Source: Silvimonas amylolytica
GTDB lineage: Bacteria; Pseudomonadota; Gammaproteobacteria; Burkholderiales; Chitinibacteraceae
Length of the DNA stretch: 64,000 nt
Direction of reading: 5' to 3'
NCBI RefSeq assembly: GCF_014645555.1
Contig: NZ_BMLY01000001.1
Coordinates: forward strand, 639,939-703,938
This document shows, one piece after another, positions 28,020-35,798 of this stretch (position 1 is its first letter; every line of letters begins with the position of its first letter). A program made the translations under genes and the position numbers. The notes under the pieces are model-generated. The model searched no databases and was not told the DNA's origin. It saw only the letters and a list, made by a program, of their open reading frames with translations.

Positions 28020-28445
28020 TCAGGACGAAGTGGAACTCAGGGCAGTCCGGTAGGTGGTCATCCGGTTCTGCATGAACGTAATGGCTGCTTCATAGCGCAG
28101 CGTGTTGTCGGCGAAGTCGCGCATTTCTGCAGTCATGTCCACCGTGTTGCCATCAATGGACGGCTGTACTTCGCCGCGATATTGCAATTTGGGGGAGAGC
28201 GCATCAGCCGCACTGGCACCCACAGGCTGCATGTGGCGGTTATCTGTGGTCTTGAGCGCGCCGCTATTGCCGGATTGCTGCGCAGCCAGTGCGTTATTGA
28301 ACGCAGAGGTGAAATCAAAATCGCGCGCTTTGTATTGCGGCGTATCGGCGTTGGCAATATTGGACGACAACACTTCCTGACGGTAATCGCGCAAGCGCAT
28401 TGCCGTTTGCTGTGTCTGGAAGTAGCTATCAAGTGCGCTCATCAT
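28020..28445 (-). CDS. flgB: Flagellar proximal rod protein, first gene of the operon
   Basis: The protein has 141 residues. It begins MMSALDSYFQTQQTAMRLRDYRQEVLSSNIANADTPQYKARDFDF and ends with a rod C-terminus. The start at 28445 (or the next ATG) is right; an upstream extension to 28550 would run through the sigma-54 promoter. It heads flgBCDEFGHI. flgA, flgM and flgN, often upstream, are not present next to it. Confidence 0.95.
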   Translation of the reverse strand: MMSALDSYFQTQQTAMRLRDYRQEVLSSNIANADTPQYKARDFDFTSAFNNALAAQQSGNSGALKTTDNRHMQPVGASAADALSPKLQYRGEVQPSIDGNTVDMTAEMRDFADNTLRYEAAITFMQNRMTTYRTALSSTSS

Positions 28446-28483
28446 GATCTTCGGGCTTCCCCATCTGTGACTGCAATCACAAA

Positions 28484-28499
28484 AGCAGGAAGCGTGCCA
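28484..28499 (-). promoter_or_regulatory. Sigma-54 promoter of the flgB operon
   Basis: The minus strand reads TGGCACGCTTCCTGCT. GG (28498-28497) and GC (28486-28485) have the required 10-base spacing. The predicted transcript starts near 28473, about 28 bases before the flgB ATG. Confidence 0.8.
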
Positions 28500-28734
28500 G
28501 ATTGCAAACCGTTGATTTTCAACGACTTTATAATTCTGACAAATATGCATACGGCAAGTTTTGCCGGTCCGGCCAACGGCAATCGACCGGCGTTTATGCC
28601 CATTGCCGCCGCCACCCGTCGCCCGTCGGCGACAGGCGGAAAACCACGGTATGACTGGTTATTCCTGATACTGGCCCGCAGGCATGACGCCACACGGCGA
28701 CACGGCTTGTCACAAAATTGCAGCCCTACCTTAC

Positions 28735-28760
28735 AAAAAACAAATAACCATTTGTTTTTT
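28735..28760. repeat. AT-rich perfect inverted repeat upstream of the bactofilin promoter
   Basis: AAAAAACAAAT, a 4-base centre AACC, and ATTTGTTTTTT make a perfect 11-base inverted repeat ending 16 bases before the -24 element of the bactofilin sigma-54 promoter. It may be a protein-binding or DNA-bending site; a terminator with no upstream gene is less likely. The whole 28446-28859 gap serves divergent flgB and bactofilin transcription. Confidence 0.5.
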
Positions 28761-28776
28761 AATGACTTTCATTGCA

Positions 28777-28792
28777 TGGCACAACAATTGCA
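28777..28792 (+). promoter_or_regulatory. Sigma-54 promoter of the bactofilin gene
   Basis: TGGCAC-N5-TTGCA (TGGCACAACAATTGCA) is an exact match to the -24/-12 consensus. The predicted transcript starts near 28804, about 56 bases before the ATG. Confidence 0.85.
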
Positions 28793-28859
28793 ACAATGGG
28801 CCGAACGCGGAAACACTGATATTTCGCGTATTTGATGACGTCATTCCCAAGGAGTACCC

Positions 28860-29450
28860 ATGTTCTCGTCCAAACAGCAAACCCCCATCCTGAACCGTAA
28901 CCAGGGCATTCTGGGCAATCGCAACAACCAGCCCTCACCCGCCCATGCCGATCCGGCAGGCCAGAACAGCCATGCCACGGCGGCGGATGGCCTGCGGGCA
29001 GAACATGTTCCCAGCAGCGTTCAGGCCGAGCCTAAAGCCCCTGCGGCTGCGCCGGCAGACAGTGGGGGCAACCGCCTCATTGTTGGCCCGGATGTAAAAC
29101 TGCGTGGTGCAGAAATTCTGGATTGCGATACCCTGGTCGTCGAAGGTCGCGTCGAAGCCACCATGGATAGCCGGGTCATCCGTATTGCCGAGGGCGGCTC
29201 GTTCTCTGGCAAAGTGAGCATCGACGTTGCCGAAGTCCACGGCACTTTCGACGGCGAACTGACCGCGCGCGAGCAACTGATCATCCACGCCACTGGCCGC
29301 GTCAAAGGCACCATTCGCTATGGCAAGTTGTTGATCGAATCGGGTGGCACAATTTCTGGCGAAATTGAATCCATCGCTGATGCCCGCCGGCCCGGTCTGG
29401 AGGATAAATCCACCACATCCAACATTACCCGGCTGGCAGCGGCGGGCTAA
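28860..29450 (+). CDS. Bactofilin-family polymer-forming protein
   Basis: The protein has 196 residues. A disordered N-terminus rich in Ala, Pro, Gln and Asn (about 1-70) leads into the bactofilin beta-helix (about 75-175), with the hydrophobic repeat pattern LIVGPDVKLRGAEILDCDTLVVEGRVEATMDSR and later GTIRYGKLLIESGG. Bactofilins form nucleotide-free filaments that position cell-wall and polar structures. The sigma-54 promoter and position back-to-back with the flagellar rod-hook operon suggest a link to flagella. GGAG precedes the ATG and a terminator follows. Confidence 0.88.
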   Translation: MFSSKQQTPILNRNQGILGNRNNQPSPAHADPAGQNSHATAADGLRAEHVPSSVQAEPKAPAAAPADSGGNRLIVGPDVKLRGAEILDCDTLVVEGRVEATMDSRVIRIAEGGSFSGKVSIDVAEVHGTFDGELTAREQLIIHATGRVKGTIRYGKLLIESGGTISGEIESIADARRPGLEDKSTTSNITRLAAAG

Positions 29451-29480
29451 GGATTCTGGATTTTTCTGGATGAGAAGATG

Positions 29481-29515
29481 AAAAACCGGCCTGTGTGATA
29501 CATGGGCCGGTTTTT
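29481..29515 (+). terminator. Intrinsic terminator after the bactofilin gene
   Basis: AAAAACCGGCC pairs with GGCCGGTTTTT over a 13-base loop. Confidence 0.85.
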
Positions 29516-29656
29516 CAGGTGGCGCGACGCTGTACAGATTGCAGTTGGAAGCGCCCGCGCAGTGTCGCCGTTCGCAGTCGGTCGCTCATTGGACTCCAGC
29601 CACCAAGCCAGAATGACGCAGTAATAGCGCGAACGCGCCGAATTCCTCTTTCGGGC

Positions 29657-30310
29657 TTAACTCAACAGCCCTGCAGCCACGTTAATCGACAAACCCAAGA
29701 CGCTCAGGTTGAACACAAACGCCAAGACCGATTGCGCCAGCACAATCTTGCGCGTGCTGCTGTCGCCCACCGCGACGTCTGCGGTCTGACACGCCACGGC
29801 AATGGTGAAAGAGAAATACAGAAAGTCCCAATACACGGGTTCTTCCGGTTTATCCGGAAACAAGAGCGGTTTGCACTTGCCCTGCGAGGTATAAAACTGG
29901 TGCGCGTAGTGAATGGCAAATGAGGTCGGTAGCATCAGCCATGCGCCCACCAGGGTGATAGCGGTAAAACTGATATGCGCCAGTTGATGAAGACCAGACG
30001 TCCCTTTGGCCGAGGCCAGTTCGACCAGGATGGTAGCCAGGCTGACCACACACGCAGTGCAAACCAGCGCAAGGACGATCTCCGCGTTTTCATCCTGCGC
30101 CTTTGCAATCTGCCTGATCTGATCTGGTCGGGCACGCACCAGCAGCCACCAGACCGTAATCAGGTACACCCACACCGTGATGTTCCAGCAGGTGAGCGCC
30201 CTGCCCGCCAGCGAGCCATGCAGCGGCAACGCGAAGAAACAGATCACACCAATCACCAGCGCCACCGTAAGACGTGGGCGAGCGGTCATCAAACCAGGCA
30301 AACGATACAT
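29657..30310 (-). CDS. DUF1345 family membrane protein
   Basis: The protein has about 217 residues and five or six membrane helices, with the DUF1345 block HFAYHYAH-like (SFAIHYAHQFYT) and YWDFLYFSFTIAVACQTADVAV. Its function is unknown; it is an inner-membrane family. The reading frame continues to an ATG at 30346, but that ATG directly abuts the T-run of the upstream gene's terminator and has no ribosome binding site. The ATG at 30310 is therefore preferred. Confidence 0.8.
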   Translation of the reverse strand: MYRLPGLMTARPRLTVALVIGVICFFALPLHGSLAGRALTCWNITVWVYLITVWWLLVRARPDQIRQIAKAQDENAEIVLALVCTACVVSLATILVELASAKGTSGLHQLAHISFTAITLVGAWLMLPTSFAIHYAHQFYTSQGKCKPLLFPDKPEEPVYWDFLYFSFTIAVACQTADVAVGDSSTRKIVLAQSVLAFVFNLSVLGLSINVAAGLLS

Positions 30311-30346
30311 GCGGGTCTCGCCATTGTAATGGTCTGCAATTGACAT

Positions 30347-30372
30347 AAAAAAAGGCCGGTCAACGCCGGCCT
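30347..30372 (-). terminator. Intrinsic terminator after the DUF2185 gene
   Basis: GGCCGG pairs with CCGGCC over a 6-base loop, followed on the minus strand by a run of seven Ts. Confidence 0.85.
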
Positions 30373-30384
30373 CTGGATCACAGG

Positions 30385-30717
30385 TCAGTCGTCTTCACTC
30401 ACGTCGTAGAACACGCCCTCGTGCTTGTCGAACGCTGCACCAACTGGCGCATCCAGATATTCAACAATGCCCGGATCACAATTGGCGACCAGGTTGACAT
30501 CGACCAGATTGAAATGTTTGGGGTTATCCAGATAACGGTCGTCTTCAGCGCCGCTGAAAAAACGCCAGCCACTGTCTTCCTTGTCTTCCGGCTCTTCACG
30601 CACCATGTAACCCACTGGCTGGCCTTCAACCAGGATCAAGTCTGTGACCATGCACAGACCTTTATCGGAAGCCAGCGGCTCCAGCTTGCGGGGATCGACA
30701 ACGTATTGCTTTTGCAT
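30385..30717 (-). CDS. DUF2185 (Imm33-like) protein
   Basis: The protein has 110 residues. It carries the family core VGYMVREEPEDKEDSGWRFFSG at about 36-57 and ends with an acidic tail. DUF2185 includes predicted immunity proteins of polymorphic toxin systems (Imm33) but also stand-alone proteins. No toxin gene lies beside it here, so an immunity role is only a possibility. The start at 30717 is chosen because upstream sequence to 30951 reads like the end of the next gene's frame shadow. Confidence 0.75.
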   Translation of the reverse strand: MQKQYVVDPRKLEPLASDKGLCMVTDLILVEGQPVGYMVREEPEDKEDSGWRFFSGAEDDRYLDNPKHFNLVDVNLVANCDPGIVEYLDAPVGAAFDKHEGVFYDVSEDD

Positions 30718-30785
30718 GACGGCACTCGTGAAACAGATAAAAGAAACCGTCAGCATACCCGCTTCGCGCGGTGTCGCGTGTGCCG

Positions 30786-31448
30786 TCAGCTGCGGCCGGA
30801 TGGCAGTTTCTGCAGGTAGTCCAGATGCGCCTTGATCACAGGGAGCGTTTGTTTTGCCAGGGCAACGACTTGCGGATCGCTGCCGTTGGCGACTTCTTGC
30901 GACCACGCCACCATCGCATCCTGGCTGGCTTTGGTCTGGATCTTGATCCACTCGGCTTCGAATTTCTCGCCCTGCAATCCGTATAGATGCTCTATCTCCT
31001 GCTGCTGCGCGGCATCAGGCACAGACGCGTCCTGTCGCTGCTTTTGCTGGGAGAGCGCCTTGAGTTTGAGCGCAATGACACCGTGATCTTCAAACAGCTT
31101 GCTCGCCAGCGCCTTGATCGCCGGTGCCTGCGCTTGCTGCATGGCCATATGGGCTAGATCCTGGCCGGAGGTGGTCGCCCGTGCGGCCTCGGCAAGAAAT
31201 GAAGCGTCCTGCTGCGAAAGCTTGGCCTGCGGCGCGTTACCGGCAGGCGCAGTATTGGTGGACTGCGGCGCAGCACCAGGCTGGCTTTGGGCCGCATCGG
31301 CCAGGGTCGTGGCCGCCATAAGAGATAGCGCTAATGCCGGCGTCAGCACGCACCCGGCGGCATAGGCATGAATGTCATCGCGCAGGGTATGCGTGTTGTT
31401 CAAAAGATTCAGCCTGAGCTTGCTGGTGAACATGCGCCGCCCCTTCAT
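30786..31448 (-). CDS. DUF4142 periplasmic protein
   Basis: The protein has about 220 residues: a long hydrophobic leader (export signal ending near residue 53), an Ala/Pro/Gln-rich linker and a C-terminal DUF4142 four-helix domain (about 75-215, with QDASFLAEAA and AMQQAQAPAIKALA). Related proteins are secreted ferritin-like bundles of unknown role. The ATG at 31448 overlaps the upstream stop as ATGA, suggesting coupled translation. An ATG at 31433 with AAGGGG upstream is an equally good start. Confidence 0.75.
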   Translation of the reverse strand: MKGRRMFTSKLRLNLLNNTHTLRDDIHAYAAGCVLTPALALSLMAATTLADAAQSQPGAAPQSTNTAPAGNAPQAKLSQQDASFLAEAARATTSGQDLAHMAMQQAQAPAIKALASKLFEDHGVIALKLKALSQQKQRQDASVPDAAQQQEIEHLYGLQGEKFEAEWIKIQTKASQDAMVAWSQEVANGSDPQVVALAKQTLPVIKAHLDYLQKLPSGRS

Positions 31449-31750
31449 TGCACGCCAGGGCGATCACCAAAATAGGGTGTATCGCGCTTGGGTTCATCTG
31501 GAGCACGTGGCGGCTCTTTGATCGGGCCGGGGTGTTCTTCAGGCGGCACGGGATCGTGGATCGGCTGCGGCGCAAATGGCCGGTCTGGCGGCACCGGCAA
31601 AGGTGGAATCTGTTCTGGCGGGTTAGGCTGCGGAAAATCCGGGTCATCCGGCTCTGGCGAAGGGGGCTGCCCCGGCACGGCTGGCGGCATGGCCTGCGGC
31701 GTGATCAGCCAGCGTGTTGCCGGCACTGGCCTGGATTGCGATATCGACAT
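31445..31750 (-). CDS. Small proline-rich protein of unknown function
   Basis: The protein has 101 residues, about one third proline, with many Pro-Glu, Pro-Asp and Pro-Pro pairs from residue 20 on. No signal peptide, membrane segment or recognised domain was seen; it is probably disordered. Its stop overlaps the next start as ATGA, which supports it as a real gene upstream of the DUF4142 gene. Low-complexity coding makes it less certain than its neighbours. Confidence 0.55.
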   Translation of the reverse strand: MSISQSRPVPATRWLITPQAMPPAVPGQPPSPEPDDPDFPQPNPPEQIPPLPVPPDRPFAPQPIHDPVPPEEHPGPIKEPPRAPDEPKRDTPYFGDRPGVQ

Positions 31751-31836
31751 GATGATCTCCGGCGGATGAGCTTGGTGTCATCATGCGTGCAAAAGCGGGA
31801 TATCACTGTCAGCCAGCGCCCGATACCGGCGTGAGA

Positions 31837-33051
31837 CTAGCCCGCGTTGCCCAATAACGCAGCATCAACGGCCTGCGGCGCGAACACGGCATCAGCAACC
31901 AGGTGCGCGCAGCCAATCAATGCAGCGTCTTGCGCCAGTTCACTGCCGAGAATTTGCAAATTACGCGTAGCCAGCGGCAAAGAGCGCCGGTAAACCATTT
32001 CACGCACGCCAGCCAGCAAATGATCTTGCGAATCCGCCAGCACACCCCCCAGCACCACCAGCGACGGGTTCAACAGGCTCACCGCCTGTGCCAGCGCTTC
32101 GCCCACAAGGCGACCCGATTGCAGCAACATGGCAACGACATCCGCATCCCCCTGACGGGCCAGCGCGGCGACATCCTGAGCCATATGCACGGGGTAGCCG
32201 CGCGCTTCCAGCTGGCGGGTCAAGGACCAGCCCGCCGCATAAGCCTCCAGACAACCCGCGTTGCCACAGCGGCAAATGGGTAACTCGCCACCACCAGCAG
32301 ATCCTGCGTGGCCCATGAACAAATGCCCCAGGTCACCGGCCCCACCCTGCGCGCCACGTTGCGGATGACCATCCATGATCAAGCCCGCGCCAATGCCGGT
32401 GCCCACAGTGACATACATCATGTGCGCCACATCCGGCCACACAGCGCGGTGTTCGCCCAGTGCCATCAGGTTGACGTCTTTATCCACCCGCACCGGACAG
32501 TTGAAATGGGGTGCAAAAAAACCGGGTACCACATAACCATCCCAGCCCGTCATGATTGGCGGGCGCACTACACGACCTTCAGCGAATTCGACCGGGCCCG
32601 GCACACCCACGCCAATGCCTTTGACCTCCGCGGCGGTACGCTGCGCCATCGCCAACAGGTTTTCGAACTGATGCAGCACGCGCGTCAGCGTGGTCTGCGG
32701 CCCGCTGGCGATATCGTTGATTTCTGCGCTACGAGCCAGCGTATTCCCATGCATGTCAGTCAGCGCCAGCCGCATTTTGTCGGCGCCAATATCAGCCAGC
32801 AGCATCACACCAAACTCGGGGTTGATGCGTAGCGAGGCCTGCGGGCGACCACCGGTCGACGCTGTGGTTTCCCCATGTTCCAGATAACCCGCCGCCAGCA
32901 AGGTTTCCAGGCGCTGCCCCACGGTGGATCGCGACAAGCCCGTCACCTGCATGATGCGCGCGCGCGTGGTCGCCACGCCGCTGCGGATCAGCGCAAGAAT
33001 GGCGCCGCTACTGTCGGCGGCCGGCAAAACAGGGGTGGTGAGGTCGTTCAT
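31837..33051 (-). CDS. ROK-family (NagC/XylR-type) transcriptional repressor 1
   Basis: The protein has 404 residues. An N-terminal winged helix-turn-helix (about 20-75; TTRARIMQVTGLSRSTVGQRLETL) precedes a ROK sugar-binding domain with the zinc motif CRCGNAGCLEAY. The ATP-binding glycines of ROK kinases are degraded (DIGADK), so it is read as a regulator, not a kinase. It diverges from the epimerase-kinase genes across an inverted repeat at 33122-33160 and probably represses them until a sugar binds. It resembles the second ROK gene at 36197 (shared RPPIM-GWDG and DVNLMALGE). Confidence 0.88.
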   Translation of the reverse strand: MNDLTTPVLPAADSSGAILALIRSGVATTRARIMQVTGLSRSTVGQRLETLLAAGYLEHGETTASTGGRPQASLRINPEFGVMLLADIGADKMRLALTDMHGNTLARSAEINDIASGPQTTLTRVLHQFENLLAMAQRTAAEVKGIGVGVPGPVEFAEGRVVRPPIMTGWDGYVVPGFFAPHFNCPVRVDKDVNLMALGEHRAVWPDVAHMMYVTVGTGIGAGLIMDGHPQRGAQGGAGDLGHLFMGHAGSAGGGELPICRCGNAGCLEAYAAGWSLTRQLEARGYPVHMAQDVAALARQGDADVVAMLLQSGRLVGEALAQAVSLLNPSLVVLGGVLADSQDHLLAGVREMVYRRSLPLATRNLQILGSELAQDAALIGCAHLVADAVFAPQAVDAALLGNAG

Positions 33052-33121
33052 GAATAGCCTGTGGGTCTGTGTGCGCATTGTAGGGCCGGATGGCTTTCTT
33101 GCGAGAAGTTTCCCACATCAT

Positions 33122-33160
33122 AAAACCACTTTTGTATTTTTTTAACGCAAAAGTTGTTTT
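33122..33160. promoter_or_regulatory. Candidate ROK operator between repressor 1 and the epimerase gene
   Basis: AAAACCACTTTTG (33122-33134) and CAAAAGTTGTTTT (33148-33160) are inverted, matching 12 of 13, with 13 bases between. It lies in the AT-rich divergent promoter region. Confidence 0.6.
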
Positions 33161-33229
33161 TTCAAAATCAAAAGGTGTAGCATGCGCTTCATGCACTACC
33201 AACCAACAACCCTTCGCAGGAGCAACACC

Positions 33230-34111
33230 ATGAATCCTCTTGGCATCCACGCACTGGTCTGGGCGGGCGATGTATCCCCGGCATCGGTAAAGAAGATCAT
33301 CAGCAGCAGTAAAGAAGCTGGCTTTGACTTGATCGAGTTTTCTTTGCACGAACCCAAGCCGCTGGATTTTGGCTATACGCGTGAACTGCTGAAAGAATTC
33401 AACATCAAGCCCGCGTTCTCTCGCGGTCTGGCCTTCAATGCCGATGTCTCCAGCGATGACCCCGCCGTGGTTGCCCGCGGCGTAGCCCTGCTGACCGAAG
33501 CCATCAACATCACCCAACAACTGGGCGGTGATTACTTTGGCGGCGTGCCGTACAGCGCGCTGGGCAAGTACAACCATCCGATCACCGCGCAAGGCCGCAA
33601 GCATGTGGTCGAAACATTGCGTCGTATCTCTGGTGAAGCCGCCGACAAAGGCGTGAAGATTGGCCTCGAAGTGGTCAATCGCTACGAGAGCAACGTGATC
33701 AATACCGCCCGCCAGGCGCTAGAGCTGATTGACGAAGTGGGTACCGGCAACCTGTGCGTGCACCTGGATACCTACCACATGAATATCGAGGAAGTGGATT
33801 TCGTCCGCCCGGTGCTCGAATGCGGCGACAAGCTGGGTTATGTGCACATTGGTGAAAGCCATCGCGGGTACCTGGGTTCAGGCACGGTTGATTTCACCGC
33901 GTTTTTCCATGCGCTGGCGCAGATTGGCTATACCGGCCCGATCACGTTCGAGAGCTTCTCTTCCACGGTCGTGGCAGAGGGTCTTTCCAATGATCTGGCG
34001 GTCTGGCGCAATTTGTGGAATAACGGCATGGATCTGGCCACCCACGCGCACGCGTTCATCAGCGCACAAGCCAAGGGTGCCGGCCTGGGCATTACTGACC
34101 GCCCGTATTGA
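33230..34111 (+). CDS. D-tagatose/D-allulose (psicose) 3-epimerase-family enzyme
   Basis: The protein has 293 residues and a TIM-barrel of the AP-endonuclease-2 superfamily. The four metal ligands of ketose 3-epimerases are all present: E147 (GLEVVNRYE), D180 (LDTYHMNIEE), H206 (HIGESHRG) and E241 (FESF), offset uniformly by five from the Pseudomonas D-tagatose 3-epimerase numbering I recall. It would interconvert ketoses at C3, for example D-allulose and D-fructose; some relatives act on 3-keto sugars instead. CAGGAG precedes the ATG at 33230. A kinase gene follows. Confidence 0.82.
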   Translation: MNPLGIHALVWAGDVSPASVKKIISSSKEAGFDLIEFSLHEPKPLDFGYTRELLKEFNIKPAFSRGLAFNADVSSDDPAVVARGVALLTEAINITQQLGGDYFGGVPYSALGKYNHPITAQGRKHVVETLRRISGEAADKGVKIGLEVVNRYESNVINTARQALELIDEVGTGNLCVHLDTYHMNIEEVDFVRPVLECGDKLGYVHIGESHRGYLGSGTVDFTAFFHALAQIGYTGPITFESFSSTVVAEGLSNDLAVWRNLWNNGMDLATHAHAFISAQAKGAGLGITDRPY

Positions 34112-34183
34112 TCACCACCGGCCAGACCGTCCTCATGGTCTGGCCGTCCATTGACACGCATCAGGACTCAGGAACACCGGAAC

Positions 34184-34813
34184 ATGGTTCCCGATATTTA
34201 TCTGCAACGCGCACTGGCACTGCTGGAAAGTGGTCAGCGCAAGATTCTTGGTATTGCCGGGGCACCGGGCTCGGGCAAATCGACCGTCGCTGAAGCCCTG
34301 GTCAAAGCACTGGGTCCGCGCGCCATGGTTGTCCCCATGGATGGCTATCACCTCGCGAATGTCGAACTGGCCCGCCTGGGTCGCGCTGGCCGCAAAGGCG
34401 CGCCGGACACGTTTGATGTGTGGGGTTATGTGTCGTTACTGGAACGCATCAAACACGCAAAGCCGGGCGAAACGGTCTATGCGCCCGTGTTCCGCCGCGA
34501 GATCGAAGAGCCCATTGCCGGGGCAATCCCCATCAGCGCAGACACGCAACTCATCATCACGGAAGGCAACTATCTGTTGATGGAAGACGCAGGCTGGAAC
34601 AATGTCCGCCCCTTGCTGGATGAAGCCTGGTATGTCGGCGTGAATGACAACCTGCGTCGCCAGCGCCTTGTTGCACGTCACATGTTCTTCGGCCGCACCG
34701 AACAAGCCGCCAAAGACTGGGTACAGAACACGGATGAACCGAACGCCGTGCGCATTGCCGCCAGCCGGCATCGCGCTGATCTGACTGTGGAATGGCCTGA
34801 AATCACGGGTTGA
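34184..34813 (+). CDS. FrcK-like P-loop sugar/nucleoside kinase
   Basis: The protein has 209 residues with Walker A GAPGSGKST (about 24-32), MDGYHLAN (substrate-side Asp) and EGNYLL, the uridine-kinase/pantothenate-kinase fold. Relatives sit in rhizobial fructose ABC operons (FrcK) and are thought to phosphorylate the imported sugar. Next to a ketose 3-epimerase, the inference is that it phosphorylates the ketose product. The start MVPDIYLQ at 34184 is preferred to 34151. It is 72 bases downstream of the epimerase. Confidence 0.78.
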   Translation: MVPDIYLQRALALLESGQRKILGIAGAPGSGKSTVAEALVKALGPRAMVVPMDGYHLANVELARLGRAGRKGAPDTFDVWGYVSLLERIKHAKPGETVYAPVFRREIEEPIAGAIPISADTQLIITEGNYLLMEDAGWNNVRPLLDEAWYVGVNDNLRRQRLVARHMFFGRTEQAAKDWVQNTDEPNAVRIAASRHRADLTVEWPEITG

Positions 34814-34841
34814 CCCACGTCCTGCCAAGCATGACACCCGA

Positions 34842-34890
34842 CCCCGGATGACCCCATCCGGGGCGGGCCTGCTGGTAACGTGGCAGGCCC
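34842..34890 (+). terminator. Two adjacent GC-rich hairpins after the kinase gene
   Basis: CCCCGGATG/CATCCGGGG (34842-34863) and GGGCCTGC/GCAGGCCC (34865-34890) follow one another with no T-run. They may protect or end the epimerase-kinase message. Confidence 0.5.
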
Positions 34891-35043
34891 CGCTATCAGG
34901 TACGTGACTGCGGGCAGCTTGCCCGACAACTTCCTTGCAACAGTCTCCTGCGCATTGCTCCCTGACGTCATATCCGGAAATGGAAACGAGGCATAATCGG
35001 TTACTTTGCTGCCTTTTTACCTTTCGAGTTGACCGGGGATTAC

Positions 35044-35655
35044 ATGCGTTTCACTTTGCCTTTGTTGTGCGCCAGTTTGTTGGCCGCCTCCGCCGCAGCC
35101 TGGAGTGCAGACCCGCTACACGCCATTACTGAAGATGGTCGCAAGGTCTTGCTGGCCCCCAATGGCACCTGGACATTTGATCCCAGCCTTGCCAGCAATA
35201 CACCTGCCGAGGCCACCGGGTCTCCGTATATTCCGGCGGTGAAGAGATTTAGCGTGACCTACGATGCGAACAACTGGACGCAAGGCCCGCCCAAAGAAGG
35301 CGACTCCCCCGCCAAGCGTCTGTTCATGCACAAAACGCTGCCGCTTTACGCCATGGTGATTTCCGATCAGATCCCGGCGAACAATACCGTGGTACGGGAA
35401 GTCATCTTGCATAACGTACAAGCCGCTGGTGCCACACCGACCATCATTCTGGAGAAAAAACCGGTGATCAATGGCAAGGAAGCCGGCATGATCCGGCTGG
35501 TCGCCAATGTGAAGGGGCTGGATCTCGTCTTCACCACCAATTATTACGGCGATGAAAACGGCAACATTCAGGTGACCTGTTACACCGGCCAGTCGCTGTT
35601 TTACAAATATGAAGCGGAGTGCCAGAAGTTTATTGACGGGCTTTCCATCAAATAA
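35044..35655 (+). CDS. Secreted protein of unknown function
   Basis: The protein has 203 residues with a clear signal peptide ending near AWSA (about 21). The mature part starts with a short segment (ITEDGRKVLLAPNGTW) like the N-terminus of DUF3157-type periplasmic proteins, then a beta-rich domain of about 130 residues with two Cys (in CYTG and ECQK) that could form a disulfide. I do not recognise the main domain. It interrupts the sugar genes but faces the same way as the epimerase and kinase. Confidence 0.65.
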   Translation: MRFTLPLLCASLLAASAAAWSADPLHAITEDGRKVLLAPNGTWTFDPSLASNTPAEATGSPYIPAVKRFSVTYDANNWTQGPPKEGDSPAKRLFMHKTLPLYAMVISDQIPANNTVVREVILHNVQAAGATPTIILEKKPVINGKEAGMIRLVANVKGLDLVFTTNYYGDENGNIQVTCYTGQSLFYKYEAECQKFIDGLSIK

Positions 35656-35798
35656 TACCGCCCCGTCTGTCAGCCCCCTGCCGGGCAGCGCCCTGATGGC
35701 GTTTGCCCGGTATTGCCTTTCCTGATCTCAGCCCTGGCATTCGCTTCCCGGGCATCTACCATGACCGTGTCGAGAATTTTCTTTTCCCGGAGAACGTC

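Noticed and set aside
30385-30717. DUF2185 gene considered as part of a polymorphic toxin-immunity locus
   Set aside because: No toxin, secretion marker or further immunity gene is adjacent; the family also occurs alone.
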